Positions 12,255-19,918 of a stretch of DNA of 64,000 nucleotides are shown one piece after another. Position 1 is the stretch's first letter. Each line of letters opens with the position of its first letter. Both the position numbers and the translations under genes were made by a program. The notes under the pieces were generated by a model. The model made no database searches. It saw only the letters and a list, made by a program, of their open reading frames with translations, and was not told the DNA's origin. The DNA is from Chlamydia sp. BM-2023 (GTDB taxonomy: Bacteria > Chlamydiota > Chlamydiia > Chlamydiales > Chlamydiaceae), in the NCBI RefSeq assembly GCF_964023145.1, contig NZ_CAXIED010000001.1:62001-126000 (forward strand). Reading direction: 5' to 3'.

Positions 12255-13746
12255 AAGGAGCTATTAAAAATATTTTTTGACGAACCTCATGATATAGAGT
12301 AAATGATTTATAATTTTCATTCTCTCCGCGATCCTTAAATAACTGCCTGGCTATTATAAAATAATGCTGAGCTTTGACGTAGTCATGACGCTCGCAGAGA
12401 ATTCTGCATAGCTTTAGATGAAGAGCTATATCATCTGCTGATTCTTTAGCGCATTTCTCTAGAAGAGCCACGCCCTCCGCAGTTTTTCCCAAATGCAATG
12501 CAACCGATGCTAACCTACGCCGTGTTTCGCTACATTTTGGAGAGCGTTGCATAGCTTTTTTTAGGGCCTCCTCATAGTGAACGACCTCTTCATATGTGGA
12601 TCCTGGATGGGTAAATAATAATTTTAGCGTATCTTTATCGATATTTCCATGGAGATAGTCATAAGCTACAGATCCAGGCTTCTGCGCTTGAGAAGAGCTT
12701 TTTAGGAGTGCCTCCCCTGCTTTTTTCTGACCTTTTAGAATTTTTACAACACCGAGCAGCTCTTGCAGCTCCTCGTCATCTACATAATCTTTAGCTTTTT
12801 CGTAAGCTATATCAGCATCGCTATAGCTTTGCTTTTGCAAAGCAAAAGAGCCTTGGTTGATAAATGTTAGACCTATGAGTTCTTTTGGAGAGCGCACACG
12901 CAGCTCCTCAACATCTATGCAATCACAATAGTGTTCTGTAGGAAGGTGTCTTCCCCCTGCGGTAGTTTCGATATTTACCTCTCCTCCCTTATACCTCAGG
13001 TAAATGTGTCCTGGGGGCGTAACAGATTCTAGAGGGAGATCTAAACGTTGTGCTAGGGATAAGTACAGAGAGGATACACCTAAGCAAACGCCGAATTTCC
13101 TATCCGCTACCGAAGAAAGAAAAGAAAACTCATCAGAAAACATTTCGTTTTTTGAGGGGTAACGAATTCCCTCCTCATAAAATAAAATTGTATTGAGGGC
13201 TTCTATGGTTACTTTATGATAAGCTTCGGATCCTGGTGCGTAATGTTTACTATCTAGATATCTTTGACGTTCTACGTGAGCGCGTAAAGCTAAAACGTCT
13301 AAGTAACGTGTATAGTGTTCTGCTTTATCTTTTTCCCCTGGAAATTCTGCAAATATGAGAGCTCTAGCGATGTCCGTTTCTGGAAGAACTTGGGTATTTT
13401 CGCTATTACATAATAGGGAGACTCCTTCAAAGGAGAGTTTTTTCATCACTGCAACATCTTTATCTGAAAAAACATAATCAGGATTTTTAGATAGTAGGAT
13501 GCATTTGGATAGTGTGGTTAATTCATCAACAGATAACTGGGGGAAAAATTTAGAGAGTCTTTGAGAGCTTTGATGATCATTGTGAATCACGAAATAGGCA
13601 CAGAGGCTTTCCAAACAATAGGGATCGAGATTCCAAAAATCCTCATGAGTATTTTCTATTTTTGTAGTGTTATCACAAAAAATTTTAGACTCAAATCCTT
13701 CTATACTAATAACAATTAGAAAGGCGCAGAGCAGCTTTTGAATCAT
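12253..13746 (-). CDS. Exported transglutaminase-like (SirB1-type) protein with TPR repeats
   Basis: 497 aa with a probable signal peptide (MIQKLLCAFLIVISIEGF). The middle (about residues 185-275) carries SVADRKFGVCLGVSSLYLSLAQRL, TPPGHIYLRY and NIETTAGG, the Cys and His signatures of the SirB1/transglutaminase-like fold. The last third is helical with repeated TPR-like units (YEEALKKAMQRSPKCSETRRRLASVALHLGKTAEGVALLEKC, LCRILCERHDYVKAQHYFIIARQLF). Such proteins are usually scaffolds or inactive peptidase-fold proteins, and here the presumed Cys and His are kept. The start ATG is the only good candidate and has no clear Shine-Dalgarno. It lies divergently upstream of the Pmp block. Function unknown. 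Confidence 0.65.
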   Translation of the reverse strand: MIQKLLCAFLIVISIEGFESKIFCDNTTKIENTHEDFWNLDPYCLESLCAYFVIHNDHQSSQRLSKFFPQLSVDELTTLSKCILLSKNPDYVFSDKDVAVMKKLSFEGVSLLCNSENTQVLPETDIARALIFAEFPGEKDKAEHYTRYLDVLALRAHVERQRYLDSKHYAPGSEAYHKVTIEALNTILFYEEGIRYPSKNEMFSDEFSFLSSVADRKFGVCLGVSSLYLSLAQRLDLPLESVTPPGHIYLRYKGGEVNIETTAGGRHLPTEHYCDCIDVEELRVRSPKELIGLTFINQGSFALQKQSYSDADIAYEKAKDYVDDEELQELLGVVKILKGQKKAGEALLKSSSQAQKPGSVAYDYLHGNIDKDTLKLLFTHPGSTYEEVVHYEEALKKAMQRSPKCSETRRRLASVALHLGKTAEGVALLEKCAKESADDIALHLKLCRILCERHDYVKAQHYFIIARQLFKDRGENENYKSFTLYHEVRQKIFLIAP

Positions 13747-14052
13747 AGACTGTCAATTCCCGAGTATCTTTAATCTGATTTTATAAACCGGAAAGAATTA
13801 TACCAAAGTTCTTTCATAAAGCGCCTATATTATTTATCAGACAATTGATTATCACTTTTGAGAAAAAAAATATCACATCTATCGAATGCTTTAACAATTA
13901 TGTAGGCGTAATTAACTATTTAACAGTCTTATAAAAGCATGCTTACATTGCTTTAAAACCCCTTTTTCAATCTAAATCGGAAGCCAATCCCTTGACTTTT
14001 AAATATTTTTGTGATTGCGTAAAGCTATCTCAATTCACCCAAATACCTTAAT
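13747..14052. other. Divergent promoter region between the TPR gene and the Pmp block
   Basis: 306 bases, AT-rich and without a gene. On the minus side GTATAAT (13797-13802 on +, as ATTATA) lies 51 bases before the TPR gene start and is a candidate -10. On the + side the conserved Pmp upstream block begins at 13992. Confidence 0.45.
13992..14044 (+). promoter_or_regulatory. Conserved Pmp upstream element, copy 1
   Basis: TTGACT begins exactly 61 bases before the ATG and is followed by TTTAAATATTTTTGTGATTG, CGTAAAGCTATCTC and an AATTCACCCAAATACC leader. The same block precedes all six Pmp genes. TTGACT resembles a sigma-66 -35 box; the -10 is not clear. Confidence 0.65.
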
Positions 14053-16860
14053 ATGAAACACCCAGTTTATTGGTTCTTACTCTCTTCCGGACTGGTAGCT
14101 TCAACTTTTTCAAGTTTCGCCGCTCCAGCCGAGAAAACCTTAGATTCATCAAATAGTTATAACGGCAATACCACTACGGATCCGTTTACTCCTGATAGCA
14201 ATACAGACACCAACGGCACAAACTACACCTGTACCGGTGATATCTGTATTGCTTTTGCAGGAAAAACAGCAGCTCTAACTAACAGTTGTTTTAACCAAAC
14301 AGCTGGAGATCTTTCCTTTACGGGCACAGGAGGTTCTCTTTGTTTTGATAACGTTAACGCGACAAGTAAACCAGCAGCTATCGAAGTAGGAAGCTCTGAT
14401 AAAAATTTAACAGTAACAGGATTTTCTACGTTTTCTTGTATCTCTTGCCCTCCAGGGACCACTGGCAACGGAGCTATTAAATCCTCAGGGACTACATCAT
14501 TTGAAAATGATGCTAAGATCCTCTTTGAGAAAAACTGCTCAACAGCTGCTGGTGGAGCTATTTGCTGCAAAGGCCTGACACTATCAGGAACATCTGTATC
14601 TGCTAATTTTACCAAAAATACATCCACAGAGAATGGCGGCGCGATAGGTTCTACCGGAGCTGTTAGTATTGAAAACAACACTGGGAAAATTGTATTTTCA
14701 GCCAATGCTGCCAAAGCAGGCGCAGCTATTCATTCAGACTCCACAACAACTATTTCCAACAATACATCAGTTGTATTTTCAGAAAATACCTCTACAGGAG
14801 CTACTGATGGTCAGGGTGGAGCTATTTTTAGCTCTAAAACGAATGCTGTCGAGTTGAAATTAGAAGGAAATAAAGAACTTATCTTCACAAACAACAGTTC
14901 AGGAACTTGTGGTGGAGCTATTCATGCCGATAAACTCACGATTACCTCTGGCGGCCTTACCCTTTTTTCTAATAACTCTGTTTCCTCTGCGACAACTCCT
15001 ACAGGAGGAGCAATTGGCTTAAGCACAAGCGGAGAATGCAGCCTAACAGCAGACCTTGGTGATATAATTTTTGAGGGAAACACTATTGTTAATACCGCGA
15101 CTCCTGGTTCTACAAAAAGAAATGCTATAGATTTAGGAACTAGCGGAAAATTCATGAAGCTCAATGCTAGCGAAAGCAGAGGCATTTACTTCTTTGACCC
15201 CATTGCTGACTCTGGAAACAATAGCACAGAAATTGAGCTTAATAAAGCAGAAGGCACAACTACCTTCACAGGAAAAATTGTATTTTCTGGAGAAAAGCTT
15301 TCCGCAGATGAAAAAGCCATTCCCGAAAACTTAAAATCTTCCTTTAAGCAGCCTTTAAAAGTTGGTTCAGGCTCATTAGTTCTTAAAGATGGTGTCGTAG
15401 TAGAAGCAAAATCCGTTACCCAAACACCAGGCTCTGTTGTTCTTATGGATGTGGGCACTACATTGCAAACTCCAAGCACTGGTGGCGAAGCTATAACATT
15501 AGATAACCTCGAGATCAACGTCTCCTCGTTGGGGGGGGGGGGGGTATCCACTCCTGCTAAAGTCTCTGCGGAAGCAGCATCTCAAAGTGTTACCATCACA
15601 AATCTCCGCCTAGTCGAATCCGACAGCAACAACTACGAAAATCCCACCTTCTCCGCAACTAAAGATTTTGCCTCCGCTATACAAGCTGTAGCCGGAACAG
15701 GCGGAACAGTTACCCTTCCTGCCGATCCTACAACAGGTTTTCTTCCTGCTGCGCATTATGGTTACCAAGGAAATTGGACTGTTACCTGGGCACCAGGAAC
15801 TGCTGCAACAACGCAAACAGCAGCTTTAGATTGGAAGCAAACCGGTTACAAGGTAAATCCTGAAAGACAAGGCGCTTTAGTTTCAAATACCCTTTGGGGA
15901 GCTTTCACAGATATTAGATCCCTTCAGAATTTAATGGAAATTAGCGTTCATGGTTCTGATTTTCACAGGGGTTTCTGGGTTTCTGGAATTGGTAATTTCA
16001 TAAACAAAAGCGGTACGCCTACTAAGCGTAAGTTCCGTCATACAAGCGCTGGCTATGCCCTTGGTGCCTTTGCAAAAACAAACTCCGATGACATTTTTAG
16101 TGCTGCTTTCACTCAGTTGTTTGGTAGAGACAAGGACTATCTTGTATCTAAAAACACTGCTGATGTTTACGCAGGATCTATCTATTACCAACATACGTCT
16201 TACTCAAATGTTTGGGATAGATTCTTACAATCTACTCTAGGTGCTCAAGCTCCTTTAGTTCTTAATGCACAGTTAGCTTACAGTCATACTTCTAACGATA
16301 TGAAGACAAATATGACTACGCGCTTTACATCTAACAATGCTGTTGTCCCTGAGATTACGGGTGAATGGGGCAATGACTGTTTTGCTGTAGAGCTCGGAGC
16401 GGCTGTGGATATAGACTCTGAAACATCCTCTCTCTTTGATATCTATTCGCCTTTCTTGAAATTCCAACTGGTTTACGCCCACCAGGAAGACTTTAAAGAA
16501 AACAATAGTGCAGAGGGAAGGCATTTTGAGAGTAGCAATCTCACAAATCTTTCTATGCCTATCGGTATAAAGTTTGAGAGATTTTCTAACGACAGCAATG
16601 CTTCTTATAATCTTTCGCTTGCCTATGCTCCAGATATTGCAAGAAGCAACCCCGAGAATACAGTATCTCTATTAGTAAGCCCTACCACAGCTGTATGGAC
16701 TACTAAGGCGACAAACCTTGCAAGACAAGCTTTCATCGTAAGAGCTGGAAATCACCTTTCCTTATCTCAAAACTTTGAAATCTTCTCGCAATTTGGTTTC
16801 GAGCTCAGAGGCTCCTCTCGAAACTATAACATAGATCTGGGTTCTAAAATTCAGTTCTAA
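14053..16860 (+). CDS. Polymorphic outer membrane protein, G-family autotransporter (array copy 1, phase ON)
   Basis: 935 aa. Signal peptide MKHPVYWFLLSSGLVAS..., then a passenger (about 30-450) with repeated GGAI-type (GGAICC, GGAIGS, GGAIFS, GGAIHA, GGAIGL) and FxxN motifs (FEKN, FTKN, FSEN, FTNN, FEGN), a Pmp middle domain (about 450-610) and a C-terminal autotransporter beta-barrel (about 620-935) ending in Phe (KIQF), as expected for outer membrane insertion. A run of 14 G at 15531-15544 encodes Gly 494-497 and keeps the frame open; gain or loss of one G would cut off the barrel. It has its own upstream element and terminator. Pmps are surface adhesins/antigens of chlamydiae; the G-family assignment is by overall similarity. 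Confidence 0.93.
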   Translation: MKHPVYWFLLSSGLVASTFSSFAAPAEKTLDSSNSYNGNTTTDPFTPDSNTDTNGTNYTCTGDICIAFAGKTAALTNSCFNQTAGDLSFTGTGGSLCFDNVNATSKPAAIEVGSSDKNLTVTGFSTFSCISCPPGTTGNGAIKSSGTTSFENDAKILFEKNCSTAAGGAICCKGLTLSGTSVSANFTKNTSTENGGAIGSTGAVSIENNTGKIVFSANAAKAGAAIHSDSTTTISNNTSVVFSENTSTGATDGQGGAIFSSKTNAVELKLEGNKELIFTNNSSGTCGGAIHADKLTITSGGLTLFSNNSVSSATTPTGGAIGLSTSGECSLTADLGDIIFEGNTIVNTATPGSTKRNAIDLGTSGKFMKLNASESRGIYFFDPIADSGNNSTEIELNKAEGTTTFTGKIVFSGEKLSADEKAIPENLKSSFKQPLKVGSGSLVLKDGVVVEAKSVTQTPGSVVLMDVGTTLQTPSTGGEAITLDNLEINVSSLGGGGVSTPAKVSAEAASQSVTITNLRLVESDSNNYENPTFSATKDFASAIQAVAGTGGTVTLPADPTTGFLPAAHYGYQGNWTVTWAPGTAATTQTAALDWKQTGYKVNPERQGALVSNTLWGAFTDIRSLQNLMEISVHGSDFHRGFWVSGIGNFINKSGTPTKRKFRHTSAGYALGAFAKTNSDDIFSAAFTQLFGRDKDYLVSKNTADVYAGSIYYQHTSYSNVWDRFLQSTLGAQAPLVLNAQLAYSHTSNDMKTNMTTRFTSNNAVVPEITGEWGNDCFAVELGAAVDIDSETSSLFDIYSPFLKFQLVYAHQEDFKENNSAEGRHFESSNLTNLSMPIGIKFERFSNDSNASYNLSLAYAPDIARSNPENTVSLLVSPTTAVWTTKATNLARQAFIVRAGNHLSLSQNFEIFSQFGFELRGSSRNYNIDLGSKIQF
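15531..15544 (+). repeat. Poly-G tract G14 in Pmp copy 1 (in frame)
   Basis: Fourteen consecutive G after CTCCTCGTT, encoding LGGGGV. Slipped-strand changes here would move the rest of the gene out of frame; 14 is the frame-open length (also 11 or 17). Confidence 0.95.
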
Positions 16861-16876
16861 CTAACCCTCCACCTCT

Positions 16877-16906
16877 CCTGCCCTTTCGGGGGCAGGACCT
16901 CTTTTC
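16877..16906 (+). terminator. Terminator of Pmp copy 1
   Basis: CCTGCCC-tttcg-GGGGCAGG stem-loop followed by ACCTCTTTT, 16 bases after the stop. A near-identical terminator follows five of the six Pmp genes. Confidence 0.85.
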
Positions 16907-16919
16907 AGACTGCTTTCCA

Positions 16920-16972
16920 TTGACTTTTAAATACTTTTGTGATTGCGTAAGGGTATCTCAATTCACCCAAAT
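16920..16972 (+). promoter_or_regulatory. Conserved Pmp upstream element, copy 2
   Basis: TTGACT 61 bases before the ATG with the same AT-rich spacer, TGATTGCGTAAGGGTATCTC block and leader as copy 1. It lies directly after the terminator of the preceding gene. Confidence 0.65.
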
Positions 16973-16980
16973 ACCTTAAT

Positions 16981-19797
16981 ATGAAACACTCAGTTTATTG
17001 GTTCCTACTTTCTTCAGGACTGGTAGCTTCAACTTTTTCAAGTTTTGCTACTCCTGTTGAAAAGAATCTAGATTCATCAAACAGTTACAACGGAAATACC
17101 ACTTCAGATCCATTTCAACCACAAAGCAATAGCGATGCCACAGGAACAAACTACAACTGTACTGGGGATATTTGCATTGCCTTTGCAGGCACACCTACAG
17201 CACTAACAGAAAGCTGTTTTAACCAAACTGCCGCGGAACTTTTCTTCACAGGAAATGGGCACTCCCTGTGTTTTGATAACGTTAACGCGACAAACAAACC
17301 AGCAGCTATTGAAGTAGGCGATACAGACAAAGCATTATCTGTAACAGGATTTTCTACATTTTCATGTACCTCCTGTCCTCCAGGGGTCACTGGGAACGGG
17401 GCTATTAAATCCTCTGGGAGTACAACGTTTGAAAACGATGCTAAAATCCTTTTTGAGAAAAACTGTTCTTCAGCTGGCGGTGGAGCCATTTGCTGCAAAG
17501 GACTAACGCTATCAGGAACATCTATATCTGCTAGTTTTATTAACAATAAGTCTACAGAAAATGGTGGAGCAATAGGGTCTACCGGAGCAACGAATATCCT
17601 AAATAACAATGGAAAATTGATATTTTCTACAAATACCTCTACCAAAGCTGGTGGAGCCATTCATTCTGATTCCGCAACAACTATTTCTAATAATACCTCA
17701 GTTGTGTTCACTGAAAACACAGCGACTGGCCCAACTGATGGCAAAGGCGGAGCTATTACCTGCACCAACACAAATGCCGTTGAGTTGAAACTAGAAGGAA
17801 ACAAAGAGCTTATTTTTACAAGTAATAGCTCAGGAACTAGTGGTGGCGCGATTCATGCTGACAAGCTCATAATTACTACGGGCGGTCCTACCCTTTTTGC
17901 TAATAACTCTGTTTCTGCTGCCACTCCAACAGGTGGGGCTATTTGCATAAACAGCACAAATGGGGAATGCAGCCTAACAGCAGATCTTGGAGACATCACT
18001 TTCGATGGGAATACTGTTACCACAACTGGAAATCCTGCATCAACAAAAAGAAACGCTATAGATTTAGGCACTGGTGGAAAATTCATGAAACTTGATGCTC
18101 GTGAAGGCAGAGGAATTTTCTTCTATGATCCCATTGGTAATAACGGCGACGCAAACTCAACTATAGAGATCAATAAATCAACTGCTGATGCCACCTATAC
18201 AGGAAGTATTGTCTTTTCTGGCGAAAGATTAACAGCGGATGAAAAAGCCATTGCTGATAATTTAAAATCTACTTTTAAGCAGCAGGTAACATTAGGTGCC
18301 GGAACTTTAGTGCTTAGGGACGGCGTAGTAGTGGAAGCTAAAGGCGTTACACAAACAGCAGGATCCACCGTTGTTATGGATGTGGGCACTACATTACAGG
18401 CCCCATCTACTAATGGTGAATCAATAACCCTGACTAATTTAGACCTGAATATCTCCTCATTATTGGGGGGGGGGGGGGTTATTGCCTCGCCTGCCAAAGT
18501 TGAAGCAACCTCTACGGATAAAACTGTCACCATCTCAAGTTTAGGACTCGTTGATGCTGATGGCAATGCCTATGAAAAGCCTGTTTTTTCTAAAACAACG
18601 CCTTTCGATTCTGCTTTAACCATCGCATCTGCAGCAGCGGGAAGTTCTACTATACCTACGGATAATCTCACAGGTTTTGTTTCTCCAACTCACTACGGCT
18701 ATCAAGGGAATTGGACTGTTACCTGGACTCCAGGCACAACAGCTGCCACGCAATCAGCCAATTTAGATTGGAAGCAAACGGGTTACAATCCAAACCCTGA
18801 ACGTCAAGGTCCTTTGGTCCCTAACACTCTTTGGGGAGCTTTTAGCGATATTAGAGCTCTACAAAATCTTATGGAAACTAGCGTTCATGGCTCTGATTTT
18901 CACAGGGGTTTCTGGGTATCTGCAATTGGTAATTTCATAAATAAAAGTGGAACGCAAACAAAAAGAAAATTCCGCCATAGCAATCTTGGCTATGTTTTAG
19001 GAGCTCTTGTAAAAACACAACTCGATGACGTCTTTAGTATTGCACTTAGCCAAACGTTTTCTAGAAACAAGGATTATCTTGTATCCAAAAATGCTTCGAG
19101 TTCTCTAGGAGGATCTATCTATTGTCAACTAGCATCTTTCTGGGATGTTTGGGGTAATCTCCTACAATCTAATGTAAGTTCTCAACCTCCTTTCCTTCTT
19201 AGTGCACAGTTAAGCTACAGTCATACTAGCAATAACATGAAGACCAATATGACCACACGCTTTGCTCCTAAAAACGTTGTTTTCCCTGAGATCAAGGGTG
19301 AATGGGGTAACGACTGTTTTGCTGGTGAGCTTGCTGCAACCATGCCTATCGATACGGAATCCTCTTCTATTTTTGATATCTATACTCCCTTCTTAAAACT
19401 CCAAGCAATCTATGCTCGCCAAAAAGATTTCAAAGAGAATGACAATAAAGAAGGAAGACACTTTGAAAGTAGCCACCTCGTAAACTTTTCTGTTCCTATT
19501 GGTATAAAGTTTGAGAGATTCTCTGACGATGGCAATACTTCTTACAATCTTGCGCTTACCTACGCACCAGATATTGCAAGAAGCAATCCTGAGAGTACAA
19601 CATCTCTATTAGTAAGTCCTACTACCGCTGTATGGACTACTAAAGCAACCAACCTTGCAAGACAAGCTTTCATTGTAACAGCAGGAAGTCACCTTTCCTT
19701 ATCTCCAAACCTTGAACTCTTCTCGCAATTTAATTTCGAGCTCAGAGGCTCTTCTAGAAACTATAATGTAAACCTGGGAACTAAATCCCTGTTCTAA
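16981..19797 (+). CDS. Polymorphic outer membrane protein, G-family (array copy 2, phase ON)
   Basis: 938 aa with the same domain order as copy 1: signal peptide (MKHSVYWFLLSSGLVAS), GGAI/FxxN passenger, middle domain, C-terminal barrel from about residue 620. The 14-G tract at 18465-18478 encodes Gly 496-499 after SSLL, and the frame is open. The barrel is the most diverged among the poly-G copies (SLGGSIYCQLASFWDVWGNLL, AGELAATMPIDTESSSIF) and ends KSLF instead of KIQF, while keeping the terminal Phe. This suggests the copy has escaped some of the gene conversion that keeps copies 1, 4, 5 and 6 alike. Flanked by its own conserved upstream element and terminator. Confidence 0.93.
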   Translation: MKHSVYWFLLSSGLVASTFSSFATPVEKNLDSSNSYNGNTTSDPFQPQSNSDATGTNYNCTGDICIAFAGTPTALTESCFNQTAAELFFTGNGHSLCFDNVNATNKPAAIEVGDTDKALSVTGFSTFSCTSCPPGVTGNGAIKSSGSTTFENDAKILFEKNCSSAGGGAICCKGLTLSGTSISASFINNKSTENGGAIGSTGATNILNNNGKLIFSTNTSTKAGGAIHSDSATTISNNTSVVFTENTATGPTDGKGGAITCTNTNAVELKLEGNKELIFTSNSSGTSGGAIHADKLIITTGGPTLFANNSVSAATPTGGAICINSTNGECSLTADLGDITFDGNTVTTTGNPASTKRNAIDLGTGGKFMKLDAREGRGIFFYDPIGNNGDANSTIEINKSTADATYTGSIVFSGERLTADEKAIADNLKSTFKQQVTLGAGTLVLRDGVVVEAKGVTQTAGSTVVMDVGTTLQAPSTNGESITLTNLDLNISSLLGGGGVIASPAKVEATSTDKTVTISSLGLVDADGNAYEKPVFSKTTPFDSALTIASAAAGSSTIPTDNLTGFVSPTHYGYQGNWTVTWTPGTTAATQSANLDWKQTGYNPNPERQGPLVPNTLWGAFSDIRALQNLMETSVHGSDFHRGFWVSAIGNFINKSGTQTKRKFRHSNLGYVLGALVKTQLDDVFSIALSQTFSRNKDYLVSKNASSSLGGSIYCQLASFWDVWGNLLQSNVSSQPPFLLSAQLSYSHTSNNMKTNMTTRFAPKNVVFPEIKGEWGNDCFAGELAATMPIDTESSSIFDIYTPFLKLQAIYARQKDFKENDNKEGRHFESSHLVNFSVPIGIKFERFSDDGNTSYNLALTYAPDIARSNPESTTSLLVSPTTAVWTTKATNLARQAFIVTAGSHLSLSPNLELFSQFNFELRGSSRNYNVNLGTKSLF
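18465..18478 (+). repeat. Poly-G tract G14 in Pmp copy 2 (in frame)
   Basis: Fourteen G following CATTATT, encoding LLGGGGV; frame open at this length. Confidence 0.95.
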
Positions 19798-19813
19798 CCA
19801 ACCCTCCACCTCT

Positions 19814-19842
19814 CCTGCCCCTTCGGGGGCAGGGTTTCTTTC
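19814..19842 (+). terminator. Terminator of Pmp copy 2
   Basis: CCTGCCCC-ttcg-GGGGCAGG stem with TTTCTTTCC after it, 16 bases downstream of the stop. Confidence 0.85.
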
Positions 19843-19857
19843 CTCTCTCCCTACTTC

Positions 19858-19910
19858 TTGACTTTTAATTATTGTTTTGCTTGCGTGAGACTATCTCAAT
19901 TCATCCAGAG
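19858..19910 (+). promoter_or_regulatory. Conserved Pmp upstream element, copy 3
   Basis: TTGACT again 61 bases before the ATG, but the spacer is the most diverged of the six (TTTAATTATTGTTTTGCTTGCGTGAGACTATCTC). Confidence 0.6.
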
Positions 19911-19918
19911 ATTAGAAC

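Noticed and set aside
14223..14714. Minus-strand open frame of 163 aa inside Pmp copy 1, with similar ones inside the other Pmp copies (e.g. 17151-17660, 25951-26397)
   Set aside because: They are antisense shadows that follow from the Gly/Ser/Thr-rich codon pattern of the Pmp repeats; they recur at the same offset in each copy and have no start signals.
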